Assembly (NCBI GenBank): GCA_012839145.1
Contig: DUNY01000210.1
Location: 1-10,850, forward strand
Reading direction: 5' to 3'
Origin: Thermoanaerobacterales bacterium
GTDB lineage: Bacteria > Bacillota > Thermosediminibacteria > Thermosediminibacterales > Tepidanaerobacteraceae
DNA: 10,850 nt
Shown piece by piece: positions 1-6,219 of the stretch. The first letter of the stretch is position 1, and every line of letters begins with the position of its first letter. The notes under the pieces are model-generated. The model worked only from the letters and a program-made list of their open reading frames with translations. It did not search any database and was not told where the DNA came from. Both the position numbers and the translations under genes were made by a program.

Positions 1-1278
1 ATTCAAGAACTGTCACCGGATACTCTGGTAATAATATCCCCACACGGTCCAATTTTTTATGATGCCATATGCGTTTATGATTTTCCGCTTAAGGGCAGTC
101 TTGCAGCTTTTGGGGCACCGCAAGTTAAAATGAAATTTGACCGTGATGATGATTTGAAAAATGAGATACTTAAAAGAGCCAGAAAAAATAACATTCCTGT
201 AGTAACATCCGGTGAAGCCAAGGTTTTTAAACATGGGTTCAGGGAACAATTGGATCATGGAGTAACGGTCCCGATGAATTTCATCGTAAAACATTCTACG
301 GAATTTAAGCTATTACCCATATCCTTTGGAATGCTGCCCTATGAAGACCTATACGCTTTCGGAAAACTGATTAAGGAATCTGCGAAGGCTCTGGGCAAAA
401 AAGTGGTTGTTATAGCAAGCGGAGACCTTTCACACAGACTAACTCCCGACGCTCCGGCAGGATATGACCCCAGTGGAAAATTATTCGATGAAAAACTTGT
501 GGCTATATTAAAAGAATTTGATATAGAAGCACTACTGTCCATGGACTCTTCTCTTATAGAAAAGGCAGGGGAGTGCGGCTTAAGATCTATTTGGATAATG
601 GCCGGAGCACTTGATGAAAATCAGGTTAAACCAGAGGTCATTTCTTATGAAGGTCCTTTTGGTGTGGGATATTGTATAGCTAGATTCCAACCGGAAGGTA
701 GAAAAGAAAGCCTACTCGACAAGCTGTATCAAAAGCGTCGTAAACAAATCAATGATTGCAGAAGAAGTGAAGATCCATATGTCAAACTAGCCCGTCATAC
801 TTTAGAAACTTACGTGAAAGAAGGAAAAATTCCGGGTCTTCCTGAAGATTTGCCTGAAGAAATGATCACCTCAAAAGCCGGAGTTTTTGTTTCCATAAAA
901 AAACAGGGAGAACTTCGAGGATGCATTGGAACTTTTCTGCCCACCCGGAAAAATATCGCCGAGGAAATTCAGAGAAATGCAATCAGTGCCGGTTGTGAAG
1001 ATCCCAGGTTTTATCCGGTTGGCACAGATGAACTGCTTGAGTTGGAATACTCCGTAGACATACTGACAAAACCGGAACCTGTTGATTCACTTGACAAGCT
1101 GGATCCTAAAAAATACGGTGTTATTGTGAGAAAAGGACATAGATCCGGTCTTTTATTGCCTGATTTAGAAGGGGTAGATACGGTGGAGGAACAGCTAAGC
1201 ATTGTTTTAAGAAAAGCCGGAATAAAGCATGATGAAGATTATCAGATTCATAGGTTTGAGGTTATAAGGCATTTTTAA
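1..1278 (+). CDS. amrA: AmmeMemoRadiSam fusion protein: MEMO1/AmrB-like domain plus AMMECR1/AmrA domain (5' partial)
   Basis: The reading frame is open from the first base of the window, so the true start lies upstream; 425 residues are visible. The first part (visible residues 1 to about 235) is the MEMO1/AmrB class III extradiol-dioxygenase-like fold: SPHGP at residues 13-17, then ASGDLSH about 125 residues later and GVGYCIARF near its end. Members normally begin about 35-45 residues earlier with a VPHPP-type histidine motif, so only the N-terminus is missing. The second part (about 257-425) is the AMMECR1/AmrA domain, with the signature LRGCIG at 305-310 and EDPRFYPV / [14 protein letters not shown] after it. 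The two are often fused in clostridia. Bacterial homologues occur with a radical SAM protein (AmmeMemoRadiSam); the biochemical role is not settled. The partner amrS is in this window but 3.9 kb downstream. No terminator is obvious after the stop codon. Family assignment is secure; function is open. Confidence 0.93.
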   Translation: MQELSPDTLVIISPHGPIFYDAICVYDFPLKGSLAAFGAPQVKMKFDRDDDLKNEILKRARKNNIPVVTSGEAKVFKHGFREQLDHGVTVPMNFIVKHSTEFKLLPISFGMLPYEDLYAFGKLIKESAKALGKKVVVIASGDLSHRLTPDAPAGYDPSGKLFDEKLVAILKEFDIEALLSMDSSLIEKAGECGLRSIWIMAGALDENQVKPEVISYEGPFGVGYCIARFQPEGRKESLLDKLYQKRRKQINDCRRSEDPYVKLARHTLETYVKEGKIPGLPEDLPEEMITSKAGVFVSIKKQGELRGCIGTFLPTRKNIAEEIQRNAISAGCEDPRFYPVGTDELLELEYSVDILTKPEPVDSLDKLDPKKYGVIVRKGHRSGLLLPDLEGVDTVEEQLSIVLRKAGIKHDEDYQIHRFEVIRHF

Positions 1279-1397
1279 ATATATGGTCTTTTGATACAAT
1301 TAATTCTTAGAAAAGCAACAACTTAAATGCTATATATATACCCTTAATAGCCCTCTTACTGATAAAGAAAGGATTGCAGAATCATTGCAGTATTATT
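1279..1397. other. Convergent intergenic gap without clear terminator
   Basis: This AT-rich stretch separates two convergent genes. I found no GC-rich stem followed by a T-run on either strand. The only small structure is a short direct repeat, ATTGCAG at 1373-1379 and 1384-1390. Transcripts from both sides may therefore overlap or end by another route. Confidence 0.4.
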
Positions 1398-2471
1398 TCA
1401 TGGGTTATTATGCATTTTCACGATGCGATAACTTTTATCTATTTCTAAATCAATGTAGCTGTCGTCTATACGAACTACCGGCATAGACGTGTTTTGAGGT
1501 GGCAAATATACAACTTCTCCAATTTGGCCAGTATTCATTACTACTTTAGACCCAATATAATAATTAGCTATATTGGACAGAAAGGTTATCATTATTTTAG
1601 TGTCAAAATGTCCTATACCGATTCTTTGAAACTCTCTGAAGGTGTTAAATGGTGTAGTCTTTCTTTTGTAAACTCTATCTGAAGTCATTGCATCATATAC
1701 ATCAGCTATAGAAATGATTTTTGTGTAAAGATGTATTTTATTACCTCTTATTCCAAAAGGATAACCGTTTCCATCTTCCCGTTCATGATGCATTAAAATA
1801 ACCTGCCGAACATCATGCCTTAATCCTGGGATATTTTTCGACATGTCATATCCCATTATTGTATGTTTTTTCATGCAATCAAACTCTTCGGGGAGTAACT
1901 TACCTTTTTTATTTAATATATTTTTCGGTATTCTGGCCTTGCCTAAATCGTGAAGCATACCAGCAGTTATTACATGCTGGACCTGTTCAGGGGGAAGCTG
2001 TAGCCATTTGGCAATCAACATGCCATAAATAGCAACGTTAAAACTGTGAGTATATGTATATTCATCGACCTTTTTTAGTTCATCGATACACTTTAATATT
2101 TCAAAAGGGCTTTTGCTTTTAGCAAATATTTTATCAAAGGTTTGTTCAATTTCTTGATAATCTATTTTCTTGCCGTCGACAAGGTGATGTAGTATTGTTT
2201 TTGTTGAATTCAAAGATTCGTCATATGCTACCATTAATTCCTTGATGGTTATCTCATATTCTTTTTTGTCGTCTGTAGTATACACATATAATTGGTAAAC
2301 TTGATGATTTTGCAACCGGTTTAGAATGTATGTGTTAAGCACGGTGCTTTTGGGTAGAAGCAACATACCTTGAGATGTGACAATATCTTCAGCTACTACT
2401 TGCCCCTCTTGGCAATCATTGATATCCATAAGTTTTTTTGTTCGTACAATCATTGAGACAGGCTTTTTCAC
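1398..2471 (-). CDS. HD-GYP domain phosphodiesterase (probable cyclic-di-GMP hydrolase)
   Basis: The protein is 357 residues from the GTG at 2471-2469. I chose this start because AAGGAGGAGG sits 8 nt upstream of it; an upstream TTG at 2507 has no ribosome binding site. Residues 1 to about 105 form an N-terminal domain without membrane segments (LMDINDCQEGQVVAEDI, then GMLLLPKSTVLN), of the kind often placed before HD-GYP domains. The HD-GYP domain follows, with HSFNVA, HDLGK (H174-D175) and the hallmark HHEREDGNGYP (H228 to P238, GYP at 236-238). The C-terminus (about 310-357) resembles the small beta domain that ends many such proteins. Known members hydrolyse cyclic di-GMP, some cGAMP. With the HD and GYP residues intact, activity is plausible, but the substrate cannot be read from sequence. 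No receiver or PAS domain is present, so it is probably cytosolic. It is a stand-alone gene, divergent from proB. Confidence 0.92.
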   Translation of the reverse strand: MKKPVSMIVRTKKLMDINDCQEGQVVAEDIVTSQGMLLLPKSTVLNTYILNRLQNHQVYQLYVYTTDDKKEYEITIKELMVAYDESLNSTKTILHHLVDGKKIDYQEIEQTFDKIFAKSKSPFEILKCIDELKKVDEYTYTHSFNVAIYGMLIAKWLQLPPEQVQHVITAGMLHDLGKARIPKNILNKKGKLLPEEFDCMKKHTIMGYDMSKNIPGLRHDVRQVILMHHEREDGNGYPFGIRGNKIHLYTKIISIADVYDAMTSDRVYKRKTTPFNTFREFQRIGIGHFDTKIMITFLSNIANYYIGSKVVMNTGQIGEVVYLPPQNTSMPVVRIDDSYIDLEIDKSYRIVKMHNNP

Positions 2472-2479
2472 ATCAGTGG

Positions 2480-2489
2480 CCTCCTCCTT
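2480..2489 (-). promoter_or_regulatory. Ribosome binding site deciding the GTG start of the HD-GYP gene
   Basis: On the minus strand this reads AAGGAGGAGG, near-complete complementarity to the 16S rRNA 3' end, followed by 8 nt (CCACTGAT) and GTG. It fixes the start at 2471 rather than at the TTG at 2507. Confidence 0.85.
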
Positions 2490-2651
2490 AGCCCTAAAGA
2501 TTGACAAGTTGTGAAACTATTCTTTTAATAAAAACTTCTACATAGAATGACAAATACCTTCTGAATATACAATTATTTTATAATATTTTACCAAACCTAG
2601 TAACAAGCAATAGTTTGGAATGAAGAACTTACTCAGTCTGAAAAAATATGC

Positions 2652-2657
2652 TATAAT
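2652..2657 (+). promoter_or_regulatory. Extended -10 promoter candidate (distal) upstream of proB
   Basis: TATAAT at 2652-2657 is preceded by TGC (2649-2651), giving an extended -10. No good -35 hexamer lies 16-18 nt upstream, so activity would rest on the TGn extension. The 12-mer TATGCTATAATA is identical to that of the rpmE promoter. The transcript would carry a leader of about 125 nt before proB, too short for a typical T-box riboswitch. Confidence 0.5.
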
Positions 2658-2704
2658 AGATATCACATTCAGAATTATATTTTCAGATAGCAAAAAAAGA
2701 GGTA

Positions 2705-2732
2705 TTGATATATTGTATACATATGTTATAAT
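2705..2732 (+). promoter_or_regulatory. Sigma-A-type promoter candidate (proximal) upstream of proB
   Basis: The -35 is TTGATA at 2705-2710, the spacer is 16 nt, and the -10 is TATAAT at 2727-2732, preceded by TGT (2724-2726) as an extended -10. Predicted transcription start is near 2739, about 50 nt before the proB start. The -10 sits between the two arms of an inverted repeat, which suggests control at this promoter. Confidence 0.6.
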
Positions 2733-2743
2733 TATACAATATA
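2709..2743. repeat. 11-bp perfect inverted repeat around the proB -10 box (operator-like)
   Basis: The left arm TATATTGTATA (2709-2719) and the right arm TATACAATATA (2733-2743) are exact reverse complements, separated by 13 nt that contain the -10 hexamer. One arm lies just after the -35 and the other covers the region from the -10 edge past the predicted start. This is a common geometry for repressor operators. The regulator is unknown. It would also fold as a weak AT hairpin in RNA made from the distal promoter. Confidence 0.55.
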
Positions 2744-2789
2744 AACGCATAAATATAAAATAATTTAAACCAAACTTGGGGTGAAAGCT

Positions 2790-3611
2790 TTGAAATCAGA
2801 CATATACAATACCATTGTTGTAAAAGTGGGAACCACAACACTCGTTCATGAAACCGGCAAACTAAACATAGCCGGAATGGAAAAATTGGTGAGAGTAATT
2901 TCAAATATTAAAAACAGCAGCAAGAATGTTGTTTTGGTATCATCGGGGGCTGTGGGAACAGGTGCCGGAAGACTTGGGATAAAAGGAAAAAGTGATATTA
3001 AGATAAAACAGGCATTAGCTGCAGTTGGCCAAGGAATTTTGATGCAGTTCTATGAAAAGCTTTTCTTGGAATACGGTATCAACGTGGCCCAGATATTGCT
3101 TACCAGAGATGATTTAGAAAAAGGCGTTCGGCGCCAGAATGCGCTAAATACTATGACTACACTTTTTGAGTTTGATGTAGTTCCTATAGTAAACGAAAAT
3201 GATACAGTAGCTGTGGAGGAAATTGTATTCGGAGACAATGATACCTTGGCAGCTGTAGTGGCAAAGCTTATAGGTGCGGATCTTTTGGTTCTTCTTTCAG
3301 ATGTAGATGGCCTATATACACTGCCGCCACACGAACCGGGTGCAGAAAAGATATCTTATGTAAAAGAAATAACACCAGAGATTGAGGCTATAGCTGAAGG
3401 GACGTATTCGGCTTTTGGAACAGGTGGTATGCACAGCAAAATAAAAGCAGCCAAAATTGCTACTGAGGCGGGAATTGCCATGGCCATCACGGATGGAGAA
3501 AACCCGACGAATATTTATAAAATATTGGATGGAGAGAGATGTGGAACGTTTTTTGAACCAAAAAGGCAAATATCCATATCAAAAAAAAACGTGATAAAAT
3601 GGAGTGATTAA
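2790..3611 (+). CDS. proB: Glutamate 5-kinase, short form without PUA domain
   Basis: ProB phosphorylates L-glutamate with ATP to gamma-glutamyl phosphate, the first and usually proline-inhibited step of proline synthesis. Family motifs are clear: VVKVGTTTL at the N-terminus, VSSGAVGTGAGRLG, the AVGQG and ILLTRDD segments, NENDTV, FGDNDTLAA, LLSDVDGLYT and GTGGMHSK (from G210) of the amino acid kinase fold. At 273 residues it ends right after the kinase domain; the RNA-binding-like PUA domain of the roughly 367-residue E. coli enzyme is absent, as in many Firmicutes. I place the start at TTG 2790 because GGGGTGA (2778-2784) is then 5 nt upstream. A GTG at 2781 would lie within that site, giving a protein 3 residues longer. 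proA follows after 2 nt. Two candidate promoters lie upstream. Function is near certain; start codon fairly sure. Confidence 0.96.
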   Translation: MKSDIYNTIVVKVGTTTLVHETGKLNIAGMEKLVRVISNIKNSSKNVVLVSSGAVGTGAGRLGIKGKSDIKIKQALAAVGQGILMQFYEKLFLEYGINVAQILLTRDDLEKGVRRQNALNTMTTLFEFDVVPIVNENDTVAVEEIVFGDNDTLAAVVAKLIGADLLVLLSDVDGLYTLPPHEPGAEKISYVKEITPEIEAIAEGTYSAFGTGGMHSKIKAAKIATEAGIAMAITDGENPTNIYKILDGERCGTFFEPKRQISISKKNVIKWSD

Positions 3612-3613
3612 GG

Positions 3614-4855
3614 TTGGGTATGATTTTGGATATAGCGAGGAAGGCTAGGGAAACATCATATAAAATAGCCGGTCTTTCAACAGCTGCTAAAAATAACGCC
3701 CTTGGCATGATGGCAAAAGCCCTTGAAGAAATGAAAGTTGAGATCATTGAAGCTAATAAAAAGGATATTGAGGAAGCCCGTAAAAAGGGTTTAAAAGAAG
3801 CATTGATAGAACGGCTTATGTTGAATGACACAAGAGTTGACGGAATGATAAAGGGGCTTTCAGATCTTTTGGACCTACCCGATCCTGTAGGAAAAGGGGC
3901 TGTAATTAAACGCCCTAATGGTCTTACTTTATTAAAACAAAAAGTGCCTCTAGGAGTTATTGGGATAATATATGAATCAAGACCCAACGTAACCTCTGAT
4001 GCGGCGGGCCTTTGTATAAAAACAGGAAACAGTGTTATTCTCAGAGGTGGTTCAGAGGCAATTAACTCAAACAAGGCAATTGTTAAGGCACTTTGCAAAG
4101 GGCTTAAGAGGGCAAACCTCCCCACATCATGTATTCAACTAATAGAAGATACCAGTCGAGAGAGGATTCAAGAGCTCTTTAAGATGAGGGATTATATTGA
4201 TGTCTTAATCCCACGAGGCGGCGCGGCCTTAATTGAAAATGTGGCAAAAAATTCTCAAATATCTGTGATAGAGACCGGAGAAGGTAATTGCCATATATAT
4301 ATAGATGAATTTGCCGACCTTGATATGGCAAAAAATATTCTAATAAATGCCAAGACCAGTAGGCCCTCGGTGTGTAATGCAGTTGAGAAACTGTTGGTAC
4401 ACGAAAAAACGGCTTCGGCGTTTTTGCCGGATGCATTGAAGGAACTACAGGGCATGGGAGTAGAAATCAGGGGTTGCCAAAAAACGCAGCAAGTCTACCC
4501 TAAGGTTGTACCGATAAGAGGAGAAGACTGGTCTGCGGAATACCTGGACATGATTCTGGGTGTTAAAATAGTGAAAAATATTGATGAAGCTATTGAGCAT
4601 ATTAATAAATTTGGCACATCCCACTCAGAAGCCATTGTAACAAAAGACTATGAAAGAGCCAATATGTTTCTCTCGAGAGTGGATGCGGCTTGCGTTTATG
4701 TGAATGCCTCCACTCGATTTACCGATGGTGGAGAATTCGGCATGGGCGCTGAAATAGGAATAAGCACCCAAAAACTTCATGCGAGAGGACCTATGGGTCT
4801 GGAAGAATTGACTACAGTAAAATACTTGATTCTTGGAAATGGGCAGATACGTTAA
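3614..4855 (+). CDS. proA: Gamma-glutamyl phosphate reductase (glutamate-5-semialdehyde dehydrogenase)
   Basis: ProA reduces gamma-glutamyl phosphate with NADPH to glutamate-5-semialdehyde, which cyclises towards proline. The 413 residues match the family's usual length of about 415. Visible signatures are GVIGIIYESRPNVTSDAAGLCIKTGNSVILRGGSEA (split here as GVIGIIYESRPNV and CIKTGNSVILRGGSEA), the catalytic cysteine C254 in PSVCNA, and the C-terminal DGGEFGMGAEIGISTQKLHARGP region. The TTG start at 3614 has GGAGTGA (3601-3607) 6 nt upstream, a site within the last codons of proB. An ATG at 3620 (two codons later) is a possible alternative. The 2-nt gap to proB implies translational coupling, which fits channelling of the unstable acyl phosphate between the two enzymes. 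ProC, the third enzyme, is not in the window. An intrinsic terminator follows. Confidence 0.96.
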   Translation: MGMILDIARKARETSYKIAGLSTAAKNNALGMMAKALEEMKVEIIEANKKDIEEARKKGLKEALIERLMLNDTRVDGMIKGLSDLLDLPDPVGKGAVIKRPNGLTLLKQKVPLGVIGIIYESRPNVTSDAAGLCIKTGNSVILRGGSEAINSNKAIVKALCKGLKRANLPTSCIQLIEDTSRERIQELFKMRDYIDVLIPRGGAALIENVAKNSQISVIETGEGNCHIYIDEFADLDMAKNILINAKTSRPSVCNAVEKLLVHEKTASAFLPDALKELQGMGVEIRGCQKTQQVYPKVVPIRGEDWSAEYLDMILGVKIVKNIDEAIEHINKFGTSHSEAIVTKDYERANMFLSRVDAACVYVNASTRFTDGGEFGMGAEIGISTQKLHARGPMGLEELTTVKYLILGNGQIR

Positions 4856-4889
4856 CATTATTGATTAAATTTATTTCCTTATTAGAACC

Positions 4890-4921
4890 AAAGGCCACTA
4901 GAATCTGCGGGTGGCCTTTTT
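4890..4921 (+). terminator. Rho-independent terminator after proBA
   Basis: AAAGGCCAC (4890-4898) pairs with GTGGCCTTT (4911-4919), a perfect 9-bp stem with a 12-nt loop running into TTTTT (4917-4921). It lies 35 nt after the proA stop and closes the proBA operon. Confidence 0.88.
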
Positions 4922-4957
4922 GCGTGCCCATTTTATTGCAAAATAACTTCATTGACC

Positions 4958-4987
4958 TTGCAATAATACTATATTTATAGATATAAT
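4958..4987 (+). promoter_or_regulatory. amrS: Promoter candidate for amrS
   Basis: TTGCAA at 4958-4963 and a perfect TATAAT at 4982-4987 are 18 nt apart. A transcript would begin near 4994 and have a leader of about 150 nt. A TTGACC at 4952 is a better -35 but has no matching -10 at proper distance. The first part of the leader, to about 5090, is AT-rich with only weak short inverted repeats and no reading frame I can support. Confidence 0.5.
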
Positions 4988-5094
4988 ATAATTGTGAAAA
5001 AGTCTGTATAAATAATAATAAAAATTATTCAGTAACTATAATAAAAAACCATAGTCATAAGAAAAAGTTGTAAAATGATGTGACGATGGATTGT

Positions 5095-5155
5095 TAGGAG
5101 GTAAAAGGCGGCTTCTTCGGCAGATTAGGCCGCCCAATTTATCATGAAAGAAGCC
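5095..5155 (+). promoter_or_regulatory. amrS: Structured amrS translation leader: distant ribosome binding site plus two competing hairpins
   Basis: A strong TTAGGAGGT (5094-5102 region) has no start codon within usable distance. The amrS ATG is at 5144, and the amrS frame is closed upstream by TAG at 5126-5128. Between them GGCGGC (5107-5112) pairs with GCCGCC (5129-5134). Folding this stem would bring the binding site to about 13 nt from the ATG. A competing pairing, GGCTTCTT (5110-5117) with AAGAAGCC (5148-5155), shares bases 5110-5112 and would enclose the start codon. The two folds exclude each other. Confidence 0.5.
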
Positions 5156-6139
5156 ATGCATTACATCAAAAATGGTGATCATACAGTTAAATGTAATTTA
5201 TGCCCTCACCATTGTAAGATTAGTCCAGGTCATACAGGTATCTGTAGAGTCAGAAAAAATATGGATGGCAAACTATACTCTATTAATTATGGTAGAGTTT
5301 CGTCTTGGGCAATGGACCCTATAGAAAAAAAACCTTTGTATCACTTTTATCCCGGCAGTATGATTTTTTCCGTCGGAAGTATAGGATGCAATTTTAGGTG
5401 TGAATTCTGCCAAAACTGGCAAATAGCACAGCACACTGAAATTCCGACTCACGAAATATCAGCAAAGGAATTGATAGATGGGGCCATACGGCAGGAAAAC
5501 AATATAGGTATAGCTTACACCTATAATGAGCCTACCATATGGTACGAATATATAATAGAATGTGCCAAATTAGCCCGCTATGAAGGTTTGAAAAATGTTC
5601 TTGTTACTAATGGGTTTATAGAGAAAGAACCCCTACGGGAAATCCTTCCCTATATTGATGCAATGAATATCGATATAAAAGCGTTTCGCGAAGATTTTTA
5701 TAAAGGATTAATATCAGGCAGGCTTTCTCCGGTAAAGGAAACCGTAGAAGAAGTCCAAGCTCAATGCCACATGGAAATAACCACCCTTATGATACCCGGT
5801 ATGAATGACAGTGATGAAGAGATACAAGCTCTCGCTCAGTGGCTTTCTTCTCTGAGAAAGGATATACCCCTTCACATTACCAGGTATTTTCCGAATTATA
5901 AACTAGATATCCATCCCACTCCCGTAGAGAAAATAAAAAAAGCAAGAGATATTGCAATTCAATATCTTGACTATGTATACACGGGCAATGTTATTGACGA
6001 AATTGGAAACAATACATACTGTCCCAATTGCGGAAAGTTAATTGTCAAAAGAGGGGGATATGGGATACAAGTAAAATTAAAAGGTAAAAAATGTCCGGAT
6101 TGTGGAAAGATTATTTCTATAGTAGGAAATAAAAGTTGA
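5144..6139 (+). CDS. amrS: AmmeMemoRadiSam system radical SAM protein
   Basis: This is a 331-residue radical SAM enzyme of the AmrS group (related to pyruvate formate-lyase-activating enzymes). The N-terminus has a cysteine cluster, C17-x2-C20 and C24 (CNLCPHHC) with C34 in GICRVR. The SAM-binding [4Fe-4S] motif CxxxCxxC is C82, C86, C89 (CNFRCEFC), followed by the YTYNEPTIW and VTNGFI segments typical of the family. Two CxxC pairs at the C-terminus (C293/C296 and C317/C320) form a probable zinc ribbon. The family works with the AMMECR1 and MEMO1 proteins, whose fused gene lies at 1-1278; the substrate is unknown. The ATG at 5144 gives the family's usual MKEA N-terminus; an in-frame stop at 5126 excludes a longer form. 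No ribosome binding site lies directly upstream (see leader). The E1-like gene follows about 80 nt later and is probably cotranscribed. Confidence 0.93.
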   Translation: MKEAMHYIKNGDHTVKCNLCPHHCKISPGHTGICRVRKNMDGKLYSINYGRVSSWAMDPIEKKPLYHFYPGSMIFSVGSIGCNFRCEFCQNWQIAQHTEIPTHEISAKELIDGAIRQENNIGIAYTYNEPTIWYEYIIECAKLARYEGLKNVLVTNGFIEKEPLREILPYIDAMNIDIKAFREDFYKGLISGRLSPVKETVEEVQAQCHMEITTLMIPGMNDSDEEIQALAQWLSSLRKDIPLHITRYFPNYKLDIHPTPVEKIKKARDIAIQYLDYVYTGNVIDEIGNNTYCPNCGKLIVKRGGYGIQVKLKGKKCPDCGKIISIVGNKS

Positions 6140-6219
6140 TAGTCGTTATGTTTATTTCCCGGGAAAAGTAGCTTATTGTGTCGAAAAATTATGCAATATT
6201 AAACAATGGGGGTAAGGCG

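Noticed and set aside
2508..2620. Promoter for the HD-GYP gene on the minus strand (TTGTTA, 18 nt, TATAAA)
   Set aside because: Several equally weak combinations exist in this AT-rich stretch; none stands out enough to list as a feature.
2675..2690. CodY-box-like sequence (TATTTTCAGATAGCA) between the two proB promoters
   Set aside because: By eye it matches only 10 of 15 consensus positions and has a poor right half; too weak to call in AT-rich DNA.
2664..2789. Possible T-box or other riboswitch in the proB leader
   Set aside because: The leader is at most about 125 nt, very AT-rich, and shows no T-box core, specifier stem or terminator hairpin.
3487..4125. Long open frame on the minus strand across proB and proA (212 codons)
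   Set aside because: It is antisense to two clear proline genes, has no ribosome binding site or family resemblance, and is explained as a shadow frame.
5011..5055. Short AT inverted repeats in the amrS leader (AATAAT/ATTATT, ACTAT/ATAGT)
   Set aside because: Five to six A-T pairs with long loops are expected by chance here and would not form stable stems.
6155..6166. 12-bp palindrome TTTCCCGGGAAA between amrS and the E1-like gene
   Set aside because: It has no loop for an RNA hairpin, no T-run and no promoter nearby; likely chance.
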